From Gemmatimonadaceae bacterium (GTDB lineage Bacteria > Gemmatimonadota > Gemmatimonadetes > Gemmatimonadales > Gemmatimonadaceae), in contig DATNEW010000019.1 in NCBI GenBank assembly GCA_035606695.1, forward strand, positions 124,001 to 188,000: a stretch of DNA of 64,000 nucleotides, in the 5' to 3' direction. The notes under the pieces were generated by a model that was given only the letters and a program-made list of their open reading frames with translations, searched no databases and had not been told where the DNA came from. Shown here in pieces: positions 18,100 to 25,204 of the stretch (positions are counted from its first letter, which is position 1; the number at the start of each line of letters is the position of its first letter). The translations under genes and the position numbers were made by a program.

Positions 18100-19275
18100 T
18101 CACGAACTGCAAATCTCCGCAACGAGCGCTTCCGCCTCGAGCACGGCGTCCGAAGCCGCAACGACATCGCCCGATCGATATTGCCGATACATCGTCTCCT
18201 CTTCAAGGCGTTGCCGCGTCTCCGTCCAGCGCGCGACGTCCGTCGAGTCGACGGTCGAGAGCAGCCGAGCGCTTTCGATGCACAGCGGCTCGTCTCCCGC
18301 CGTCGATGCACCGTCGAACACGACACGGGCAAGCGCGGAAGCCGCCTCCGGCCAGCACAGCACGGCGGCCACTGTGGCAGCTCGCTGGAGAATTCGGAGG
18401 TTTGACAGATCTCTCACGGCTTCGAGCGAAACACGCGGAACGACGCTGGCGATTGGCGTGAGCACGGCACGGCTCGACGACATGTTGTCACCGACTGCCA
18501 GGGTTTCGGCGAGTCGCAGGCGAAACACGAGCATCGGCCATCCACTCACTGTGGCGGCAGCCGATCTCGCCAGGTGGACCGCCTCGTCGGCGCGACCGAG
18601 TTCGGCGTGCGCGACGATCGCCGCCTCGCGTAGAAACGGCTGGAACTCTCGCCCGCAGGTCGGCGAAAGGCGCTCGACGAATTCCAACATTTCGCCGGCT
18701 TGATGATTTCGTAACAGCGCCTGCAGTGAATCGAGCACGTAGATGTTGTTCGCCATCTGCCGCAGCGTGACTGGCGCGTCGGCTGTCACGGCGTCGTCGA
18801 TCTCGATGGAATGTCCGAGGACGACGAGGGCGGAGCACGGGGACGTCGACGACAAACCGGCGTAGCGCGACAGCGCGCCCGCCCAGTTTCCCTCGAGCGC
18901 ATCGAGTCGGCCGATGTTCACCCACGGTTGAATCGCGAGCGAGCGGATCGCGCTGTCGCCGTGGACGTCGCCAAAGCGAATTAGCCATTCGGCCTCGAGC
19001 TCGCACAGTCGGCGAGACACGTCCGCCGCCCCGCGAGATATCGAAATCAGTGAGACCATGTTCGCGGCGGACGCGATTGCACGCGCGTACTCCCGCGCGG
19101 ACATTCGCGACTTGTCGCATTCGCGTAAAGTGCGCGCCAGTCGCTGCGCCCAGACATGAAGCGGTTCTCGCGCGATCCTCGCGGCGGGAAGCAGGAGCGT
19201 GGACGCAACGGATGCCTTGTGTGTTCTCGCACCGCTCACGTCGAGCGAAAGCGGCGCCGTGTCAGTGGCCAGCAT
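18100..19275 (-). CDS. Hypothetical helical-repeat (TPR-like) protein in RiPP-type operon
   Basis: 391 residues, rich in Ala, Leu and Arg. Successive amphipathic helices (for example ALSRYAGLSS, NNIYVLDSLQALLRNHQ, REAAIVAHAELGRADEAVHLARSA) suggest a TPR-like solenoid, a scaffold for protein contacts. No signal peptide, catalytic motif or P-loop is seen. The start overlaps the upstream PqqD-like gene by 14 bp, so it is probably co-translated with it. I do not recognise the family. Confidence 0.6.
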   Translation of the reverse strand: MLATDTAPLSLDVSGARTHKASVASTLLLPAARIAREPLHVWAQRLARTLRECDKSRMSAREYARAIASAANMVSLISISRGAADVSRRLCELEAEWLIRFGDVHGDSAIRSLAIQPWVNIGRLDALEGNWAGALSRYAGLSSTSPCSALVVLGHSIEIDDAVTADAPVTLRQMANNIYVLDSLQALLRNHQAGEMLEFVERLSPTCGREFQPFLREAAIVAHAELGRADEAVHLARSAAATVSGWPMLVFRLRLAETLAVGDNMSSSRAVLTPIASVVPRVSLEAVRDLSNLRILQRAATVAAVLCWPEAASALARVVFDGASTAGDEPLCIESARLLSTVDSTDVARWTETRQRLEEETMYRQYRSGDVVAASDAVLEAEALVAEICSS

Positions 19276-19660
19276 GCTCCTCCCCCTTTTTCGGTGCGGG
19301 CCAGCGGCTCGGTCGCATTGCCGGAGCGTCCGCTTTCGCGCGCGCCTCGGACCAGTCGCGCAGCACCGCTGAATGCGGCACGAGCAGGCCCTTGTTCATG
19401 AAAGACGCAATGCACGTCCGCGCGCCGTTTCGCCTGCCCGCGTCTTCCGGCAGCACATCTCCGATGCGCGTCGGCCGCCGGAACCGAAGCCACAACTCGA
19501 ATGCCGGCCGTGAGACCTTGAGCGCGAGTCCCGTCGCCGGGACGTACAGGGACGCGGCGTTTCGCTCGATTGAATCGACGAGCACGGTTGGCGACGCGAG
19601 ACACACCGCGTCGTCGTCGAGCGCCGGTACGCTCTCGGCACGATTCGACTCGTGGCTCAT
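19262..19660 (-). CDS. PqqD-like protein (RiPP recognition element candidate)
   Basis: 132 residues. The middle follows the PqqD winged-helix pattern: VDSIERNAASLYVPATGLALKV (beta strands), SRPAFELWLRFRRPTRIGDVL (helix-turn), then RTCIASFMNKGLLVPH (helix ending in GLL). PqqD domains bind leader peptides and present them to maturases. It overlaps the DUF6065-like gene by 4 bp and the helical-repeat gene by 14 bp. The assignment rests on pattern alone, without an alignment. Confidence 0.55.
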   Translation of the reverse strand: MSHESNRAESVPALDDDAVCLASPTVLVDSIERNAASLYVPATGLALKVSRPAFELWLRFRRPTRIGDVLPEDAGRRNGARTCIASFMNKGLLVPHSAVLRDWSEARAKADAPAMRPSRWPAPKKGEEHAGH

Positions 19661-20469
19661 GCTTCGACCGGGGTTTTCGCCGCGGCGTCTCGCTCGAGAA
19701 CCGCCGTCGGCGGCAGTTCCGCGGGGACGACAACCGTGCGATCGACGAATGGTCTGACACTGAGTCTCGTACGATGCCCAAGACTGATGTCGTCACCAGT
19801 CGACGTCGTGCCGCGATTGTAGAATCGCTGCCAGCCTTCGGCGTGTTCCTGCGAGTCGCGCTCGCGCAATCGCTCGTTGAAGTGTTCCCGGCTGTTCGCC
19901 CACGTGTGAAAGCGCTCCATCAGCGCTCGATCGTCGGAGATGTCCTGAATCTCCGGCTCGACACGCTCGACGAGACCCTTCGGAATTGGGAAAATCTGAC
20001 AGATTGGCTCGCCGCGTTCGAAGCGTATCGGGACGCCGACACGCGTGAAGATCCAGTTCATCGTGAACGTGAACGGGAGCCAGTTGGTCTCGACGATTCC
20101 CGTCAACGGTGACACGCCGTCCTTGCAGCAGTTCGCCGGCCCACTCACATGGAGGTCGTACTCCTCTTCCGTTCGAAACAGGAATCCGGGATGGAACGTC
20201 AGAATGCCTTCACCAAAGTGATTCGACACGATCGCATCCGGATCGGCGTCGATGCCGACGATCTGCGTCGACTCCCGCGCGCGCCCTCCCGTCCAGACCG
20301 CCTCGAACGTGCATCCGCTGAGCAACTCCCATCCATATGAATTCGCGACCGTCAGCGGCAGGCAGCGATACGCGAACCGATTGGCGCTTTCGTCCATCCA
20401 CTGGCGGCGGACACTCGCCGGCCGCATCTCAAGCGCCCTTTTTGTAATCCGATATGCAGTCAGTCGCAT
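19657..20469 (-). CDS. DUF6065-like protein in RiPP-type operon
   Basis: 270 residues. The N-terminal half resembles the uncharacterised DUF6065 family: RPASVRRQWMDESANRFAYR, CLPLTVANSYGWELL, then a Trp/Phe-rich core (LPFTFTMNWIFTRVGVPIRFERGEPICQIFPIPKGL) that looks like a small-molecule or jelly-roll fold. The tail is charged and probably disordered. No signal peptide. It overlaps the acyltransferase-like gene by 10 bp and the PqqD-like gene by 4 bp. Its function is unknown; operon position suggests a role in peptide modification or hydroxylation-like chemistry, but no catalytic motif is certain. Confidence 0.6.
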   Translation of the reverse strand: MRLTAYRITKRALEMRPASVRRQWMDESANRFAYRCLPLTVANSYGWELLSGCTFEAVWTGGRARESTQIVGIDADPDAIVSNHFGEGILTFHPGFLFRTEEEYDLHVSGPANCCKDGVSPLTGIVETNWLPFTFTMNWIFTRVGVPIRFERGEPICQIFPIPKGLVERVEPEIQDISDDRALMERFHTWANSREHFNERLRERDSQEHAEGWQRFYNRGTTSTGDDISLGHRTRLSVRPFVDRTVVVPAELPPTAVLERDAAAKTPVEA

Positions 20470-21758
20470 GCGTGCTCTCCCACGAGCTCGGGGGCTTCAG
20501 TTCGTTCATTCGCGGTCAGAAGACTGCGGGCGGCCAATGCCGCGAGCGTCTCCGTGAGCGCCGCGCGCTCGTCCGCCGGCTGCCGGTCGATCCATTCGGC
20601 ATCGACACCGGTCGTCATGAGCGCGCGCGCGAGTCGGCCGCGATGTGTCGGCAATGAAATCGTGGACATCGTCCTGACGTCGGTCCACACCACGCCCGAC
20701 GCAACGCTCGTCTGAACGACGCACCGTCGATCGGCGAGCAGCGCGCCGTTCGCGTCGAGCTGGCCGGTGATCCAGGCCTGTGCGGCAGCGGCGTCGAGAG
20801 GCGCCGTCACTTCCATCGGCAGTCGCAGACGGTTGAACTGACGCGCGCCTTCCCACTGGCTCGGGTACCGTTCGATCTCGCGCTCGAGCGCACGAAGGAT
20901 CACGCGCATGCTCTCCGCGACGAACGCTTCGCCGCGGCCAGTCATGGGAACCACCTCCGGCGTCGGTGCCGGCGTGCCCTCGCCTGGTCCCGTCGGCACA
21001 TCGCCTTCATTGGGCACGGACGGAATGACAACGGCAAGCGGGGCATCGCACATCGCCGCCAGGCGAACGGCTCCCGTGCGCACGCGAATGGGGCACCCGA
21101 ACAATTCGACATCGATCGACCCGCGACCGGTTCCGTCGACCCGCCCGAGTGCTCCGTCCACGAACAGCAGGAGGATTTCGTTTCGCTCCAGCGCGGCCTT
21201 CATGCGCCGCGGCGCACCTGGTTGCTCCAGGTCCAGCGGCGTCACCAGGCGCAATGCGTCGTTCTCGTGGACGCTGGCGAACCCGGTTGCCGCGCCGGCG
21301 CGATCCATCGCCGTCGTGATCGGAAAACCAAGTTGAGCCAAGTCCGATGAGAGATGCCGGTATGCTCCAAAGTGAAAGCTGCACAGGACCAGGCCGCGGC
21401 CCGGCGCAAGCAAGCGCTCGAGTCGATCGCGATCCCAGTCGCGATACATGAGGCGTGGCGGCTCGCCGGCGGCCGCGGCGCGACGCATGCGACCGGCGTC
21501 GGCGCGCCACTGCCACCCCGTCATGAGCCACCGGCGCATCGCCTGGACGGCGCGAAGGTGAATAGCCTGCCGCGGCACCCGGTCGCGATATACAGCGAGG
21601 AACGCGGTCTCGAATAGACTCAGGCCGAGCCCTTCCAACACGGGCTCGCTCGCCATCGACACCGCGGAGTATGCGTCCTGCTCGGCGGCATCCGCGTTCG
21701 CGAGCACCTCTGCGAGCGCGGCGACGGTGATTTCCTTGTGCGTGGCGACGGGCATCAT
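20460..21758 (-). CDS. Divergent LpxL/HtrB-like acyltransferase in RiPP-type operon
   Basis: 432 residues from the first of two adjacent ATGs (21758). Residues 120-320 follow the lysophospholipid/lipid A acyltransferase pattern: GRGLVLCSFHFGAYRH, a LFVDGALG segment, and a C-terminal part with LAAMCDAPLAVVIP. In the LpxL family the catalytic block is H-x4-E; here H129 is kept but the acidic partner is Arg134. The last 90 residues, ending TETLAALAARSLL, look like another PqqD-type winged helix. No strong N-terminal membrane anchor. It could acylate the peptide or a lipid, or be a non-catalytic relative. Confidence 0.6.
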   Translation of the reverse strand: MMPVATHKEITVAALAEVLANADAAEQDAYSAVSMASEPVLEGLGLSLFETAFLAVYRDRVPRQAIHLRAVQAMRRWLMTGWQWRADAGRMRRAAAAGEPPRLMYRDWDRDRLERLLAPGRGLVLCSFHFGAYRHLSSDLAQLGFPITTAMDRAGAATGFASVHENDALRLVTPLDLEQPGAPRRMKAALERNEILLLFVDGALGRVDGTGRGSIDVELFGCPIRVRTGAVRLAAMCDAPLAVVIPSVPNEGDVPTGPGEGTPAPTPEVVPMTGRGEAFVAESMRVILRALEREIERYPSQWEGARQFNRLRLPMEVTAPLDAAAAQAWITGQLDANGALLADRRCVVQTSVASGVVWTDVRTMSTISLPTHRGRLARALMTTGVDAEWIDRQPADERAALTETLAALAARSLLTANERTEAPELVGEHACD

Positions 21759-21783
21759 CTGCTGTCTTGTCCCCCGCGAGAGG

Positions 21784-23148
21784 TCACGAACTGAGCGACG
21801 CGGTGATCGTGTCCGTATGGTCGGAGCCCAGTGCGATACGTTCATGCTCGATCGGACGCTCGTCAGTGCGCGGAGCACGAAGGCCGGCGACGACGCGTCG
21901 CGCTCCAACCAAGAGGGCTCGTCCGCCTCGATAGAAGAACAGACAGATGCCAACGACGGCCATGCTGCGCCATGTGAGATCGACCACCGCCAGGAAGATG
22001 TGGAGCGCGCCGGCCCGATGTGCGACGGCGAGCCACAATCGGCCGAGCGTTTCGGGATACGTCGCGAACAGCGTTGCACCGAACCGGCTCAGCACCGCAA
22101 ACCACATCCACGCGAAGAAGCCGACGCTGGCGACGGCATAGGCCGTGAGTGCGATCGTCGCGCGGCGATCCAGCCCGAGTCCAATGGCCGCATCCCCGCG
22201 GCGATCCGGCCGGCGGATCATCACGACCGCGCGCGCCATGAGCGCCCCCGCCTGTTGCCGCAGGTTGGCGATGCCGAGGGAGTCGCTCACCAGCCAGTAC
22301 CCGTCGAGTCGAAAGAACGGGCTCACGTAACTGGCGATGGCCAGATCGCTCAGCAAGATGCAGTAGAGCAACAACCGCCATCCCGTCTCGTGATACCACA
22401 CCGTGATGGCGCAGAGATAGAGAAGTTGGAAATACACGCCGGCGACGTCGAGGACCACGCGCTGGCGTCGTGTGAGACGCCACGCTTCGGAGAGGTCGGT
22501 GTACAGCACCATGAAATACCAGTACACACCCCAGCCAATCGTGATCTTTCGGCAACCGTAGCGAACGCCTGCCGTGGCGTGTCCCAGTTCATGAATGAGA
22601 GAACCGAAACTGACGAGGCCCATCACGATCAGGGCGTCACCGCCGGTCAGCGGCTTGCTGGAGAGCGTCGCGTGTGGCCGGACGCCGAAGAAGAACCACG
22701 CCTGCACGGCGATCGTGGCAACGAGTGCCGGGAGGACGGCTTCACGGCGGAACAGCACGCCGAGTCCGCGGCCGATCACGTTCACGACCGATGACGGAAT
22801 GAGCGCGACGCGAAGGCCGAGGTAGGAGGAGCGCGTTGCCCGCTTGGTCTGGACCGGGCGATCGCCGACGAGCACTCCGCGCGCAACGAGAAAGCCGTCG
22901 ACGAGGCGCTCGAGACGCTCGCTCGTGTGCGACGGATGTGTTGCACAGTATGACGACACGAGGTCGGCGGTGCTCGTTCGGCCGTCGAACGTCGAGGCGA
23001 ATTCCCAGATCGTGCGCGGTACGGCGAAGCGCGAGGTGCGGCGGTCGGCCGCGGGCACTTCACACAACACCATTGGCTCGAGCGACGCGCTGTCGAATGG
23101 CTCGACACGCATGCTCGGGTTCAGCGATAGCGGCTGCGCGGGGCTCAT
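21784..23148 (-). CDS. M50-family membrane metalloprotease with PqqD-like N-terminus
   Basis: 454 residues. Residues 35-95 match a PqqD-like winged helix (SRFAVPRTIWEFASTFDGRT ... VDGFLVARGVLV). About seven hydrophobic segments follow. The zinc site is H186-E187-x2-H190 in SLIHELGHATAG, and the second metal motif is LDGYWLVSD with Asp282, as in site-2-protease relatives. Similar M50 proteins accompany radical SAM peptide maturases (for example YydH), where they are thought to release or export the mature peptide. It starts 72 bp after the precursor gene. Confidence 0.85.
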   Translation of the reverse strand: MSPAQPLSLNPSMRVEPFDSASLEPMVLCEVPAADRRTSRFAVPRTIWEFASTFDGRTSTADLVSSYCATHPSHTSERLERLVDGFLVARGVLVGDRPVQTKRATRSSYLGLRVALIPSSVVNVIGRGLGVLFRREAVLPALVATIAVQAWFFFGVRPHATLSSKPLTGGDALIVMGLVSFGSLIHELGHATAGVRYGCRKITIGWGVYWYFMVLYTDLSEAWRLTRRQRVVLDVAGVYFQLLYLCAITVWYHETGWRLLLYCILLSDLAIASYVSPFFRLDGYWLVSDSLGIANLRQQAGALMARAVVMIRRPDRRGDAAIGLGLDRRATIALTAYAVASVGFFAWMWFAVLSRFGATLFATYPETLGRLWLAVAHRAGALHIFLAVVDLTWRSMAVVGICLFFYRGGRALLVGARRVVAGLRAPRTDERPIEHERIALGSDHTDTITASLSS

Positions 23149-23172
23149 GGGTGCATCGTCTCAGTGGCGCAA

Positions 23173-23206
23173 GACAGCAGGTCCGCCGGAAGGCGAACCT
23201 GCTGTC
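23173..23206 (-). promoter_or_regulatory. Hairpin directly downstream of the precursor gene
   Basis: A perfect 10-bp stem (GACAGCAGGT at 23173-23182, ACCTGCTGTC at 23197-23206) with an inner GCC/GGC stem and a GGAA loop. It lies in the 72-bp gap between the precursor stop and the protease start. No U-run follows on the minus strand. A 3' hairpin here could stabilise or partly terminate the precursor mRNA so that more peptide than enzyme is made. Confidence 0.65.
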
Positions 23207-23220
23207 GGCCGACTGCTCGG

Positions 23221-23385
23221 TCAGTCGCCGCCCCCGGTCTTGACGGGCGGTGGGCACGTGCCATCGCAGTTGGTGTTCGGTCCGCACTGGTAATCGCAGC
23301 ACATTGCGAATTCCAGGCGCTCTTCGAGCTCGAGAATTGAGAACTCCTCGAGGACCTCGGGTTGCGATGCGAGTTTCTCCGTCAT
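23221..23385 (-). CDS. Cysteine-rich RiPP precursor peptide (candidate)
   Basis: 54-residue peptide starting at ATG 23385, which has a strong GGAGGG Shine-Dalgarno six bases upstream; the frame is open 21 codons further but without a better start. Acidic leader MTEKLASQPEVLEEFSILEL then EERLEFAM; C-terminal core with C29, C30, C34, C40, C44, two Asp-Gly-rich turns and a PPP-KTGGGD tail. The size, the leader/core contrast, and the position between a radical SAM/SPASM gene and an M50 protease gene identify it as the likely substrate. Thioether (sactipeptide or ranthipeptide-like) cross-links are possible but not proven. The core family is not one I recognise. Confidence 0.8.
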   Translation of the reverse strand: MTEKLASQPEVLEEFSILELEERLEFAMCCDYQCGPNTNCDGTCPPPVKTGGGD

Positions 23386-23466
23386 ACACCCTCCGGAACA
23401 ATGTGGGACATCGCCACCGTAGCGGCGGCAGTCGCCGCCACGCCTCATCCCCGAGACGGGGCGAGC

Positions 23467-25002
23467 TTAACCGGCCACTCCAAGCGCCGCTGCCGTCGGC
23501 TCTGGCGAGTCGGCACTCGATGGCGCGCGCTCGTCTGCCGATCGCGGCAGCGCGTGCGGCGCCGCGTGCGGCACCGCCACGGCGCGAGCCGTCGGCAACG
23601 TCAGCTCGAGCGTCTCCAGCAATTCGGACTTGAGCGCCGATTTGGTCGACGGACACGGCCGCCGCCCATCGTTGATCCGGATCATCGGACACGCGAGCCC
23701 CTGACACACCGGCACGAGGTAACAGCTCGAGCAGACCTTGTCATGCTGCCATGCCGGGTCCACCCACATGGCGAGATTGTCGACATTGAGAATGAATTCA
23801 CCTTCGGGCGTCACGCGTCCGACGATGTTGTTCGGTTGCTTGTCCAACGCCACCGTGCACTTCATCAACTTGCCGTCGGCGCCAATCAGGAAGTTGAACG
23901 GCCGCGCGGCGTAACAGACTTTTCGACCGGGCCGGTTTTCATCGCGCAATCCGTGACCGAGATTCAGCCCCTGTTCCCGCGCCGATCGGCGGATGTTCAC
24001 TTGAACGTGGCGCATCTCTTCGGTGCCGCAGACGTTGAGCGCCTCGTCGTTCGGACCACCCCACTTGCCGACGGCGTGCAACGCGATCTCGAACCGTTCG
24101 TCCGACGCGAACGTCGTCGCGATCAGATCGATGTACTGGTCCAACGATTTGCTGTTGTTCGCGTCGAAATTCGTGCGCAGAATGATTCGGAACTCGTCCG
24201 GCCGCCGATGCAGCGCGACGAGATTCTCGAAGATCTGCTCGAACGTCCCGGAACCGTCGCGCGCGACGCGGCTGTGGTTGTGATGCTCCGGCAGTCCGTC
24301 GAGCGTGATCTGGAAATGCCGAATGTCCCACTCGAACAGCTTCGACGCGCGCTCGGGCGTCAGCAAATACCCGTTCGTCGTCATGTGCGAGCGATAGTGC
24401 AGCCCGTACCGCCGCACCGCGTCGGCGAAGTACGGTCCGAGATCCTCGATCGCTTCGAACCCGTACAACGGCTCACCGCCGAACCACGAGATCGAGAGTT
24501 GATTCAAGTCCGGCAGCCGCTTCTCCACGTACCGCTTGATGCCCTCGCGCACCGACGGCAACATCGTTCCGCGCGCGAAATCCTCATAACAGTATACACA
24601 TCGGAAGTTGCAATCCTCCGACGCCATGAGGATCAACTCCAGCGTGTCCATGCGATAGTGCTGCTGCCCGAACACCAGTTGAAATCGTTTCGATTCGTCG
24701 ACGCTGCGCTCGACGATGAATCCCCGCTCACGCAGATAGTCGCCGAACGGCGATAGCTCGCCCTTGAACCCCACGCGGCTGAGCAAACGTTCGGCGATGG
24801 GTCGCTGCTGTGGCGGAAACACACTGATCGCACCCGACATCGTGTTCCAGACGATCAGTCGTCCCTCTTCATCCGACGCACGCGCGTTGAATCGCGACGC
24901 GATCCATTCTTCCGTGGGCGCGCGCCGGAGCTGAATCAATTCGCTCCCATGCGCGGATACACCTGCATCCAGTGGCGACGACTCGAGCAGCCCTGAGGAC
25001 AT
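23467..25002 (-). CDS. Radical SAM/SPASM peptide maturase
   Basis: 511 residues from ATG 25002 (TTG 25035 is an alternative). The N-terminal 115 residues contain a winged-helix-like stretch (LIVWNTMSGAISVFPPQQRP ... YLRERGFIVE) that may recognise the leader. The radical SAM cluster motif is C131-x3-C135-x2-C138 (CNFRCVYC), followed by WFGGEPL and TTNGYLL. SPASM cysteines for auxiliary clusters: C363, C382, C424, C427, C433, C438 and C450. The Pro/Ala-rich tail of about 60 residues is probably disordered. First gene of the minus-strand operon; the precursor follows 81 bp downstream. Confidence 0.9.
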   Translation of the reverse strand: MSSGLLESSPLDAGVSAHGSELIQLRRAPTEEWIASRFNARASDEEGRLIVWNTMSGAISVFPPQQRPIAERLLSRVGFKGELSPFGDYLRERGFIVERSVDESKRFQLVFGQQHYRMDTLELILMASEDCNFRCVYCYEDFARGTMLPSVREGIKRYVEKRLPDLNQLSISWFGGEPLYGFEAIEDLGPYFADAVRRYGLHYRSHMTTNGYLLTPERASKLFEWDIRHFQITLDGLPEHHNHSRVARDGSGTFEQIFENLVALHRRPDEFRIILRTNFDANNSKSLDQYIDLIATTFASDERFEIALHAVGKWGGPNDEALNVCGTEEMRHVQVNIRRSAREQGLNLGHGLRDENRPGRKVCYAARPFNFLIGADGKLMKCTVALDKQPNNIVGRVTPEGEFILNVDNLAMWVDPAWQHDKVCSSCYLVPVCQGLACPMIRINDGRRPCPSTKSALKSELLETLELTLPTARAVAVPHAAPHALPRSADERAPSSADSPEPTAAALGVAG

Positions 25003-25116
25003 TGAGTGCCTCGGCAAAAGCCGGTTCCGGGCCAAACAACAGGGTGACCATTCGACGACGCTCGAGCGAGCGTCGCCGCCATGCGGTATACCAATTTGCT
25101 CATTAGAGCGTTCGCG

Positions 25117-25144
25117 ATACTACAACAATCTTTCCTGTTGTCAA
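25117..25144 (-). promoter_or_regulatory. Candidate promoter of the RiPP-like operon
   Basis: On the minus strand, TTGACA (25144-25139) and TAGTAT (25122-25117) are separated by 16 bp, a near-consensus housekeeping promoter. It would start transcription about 100 nt before the maturase ATG. On the plus strand TTGTCA (25138-25143) and TACGCT (25161-25166), 17 bp apart, form a weaker divergent promoter for the permease; the two -35 boxes overlap. The rest of the 202-bp gap is AT-richer than its surroundings and contains a GACGCTC/GAGCGTC hairpin near 25057. Confidence 0.55.
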
Positions 25145-25204
25145 TCACGCGATTCGGCATTACGCTAGCGCGAAGCCAATTTCCTTCCCGCGAGGACACA
25201 CCGC

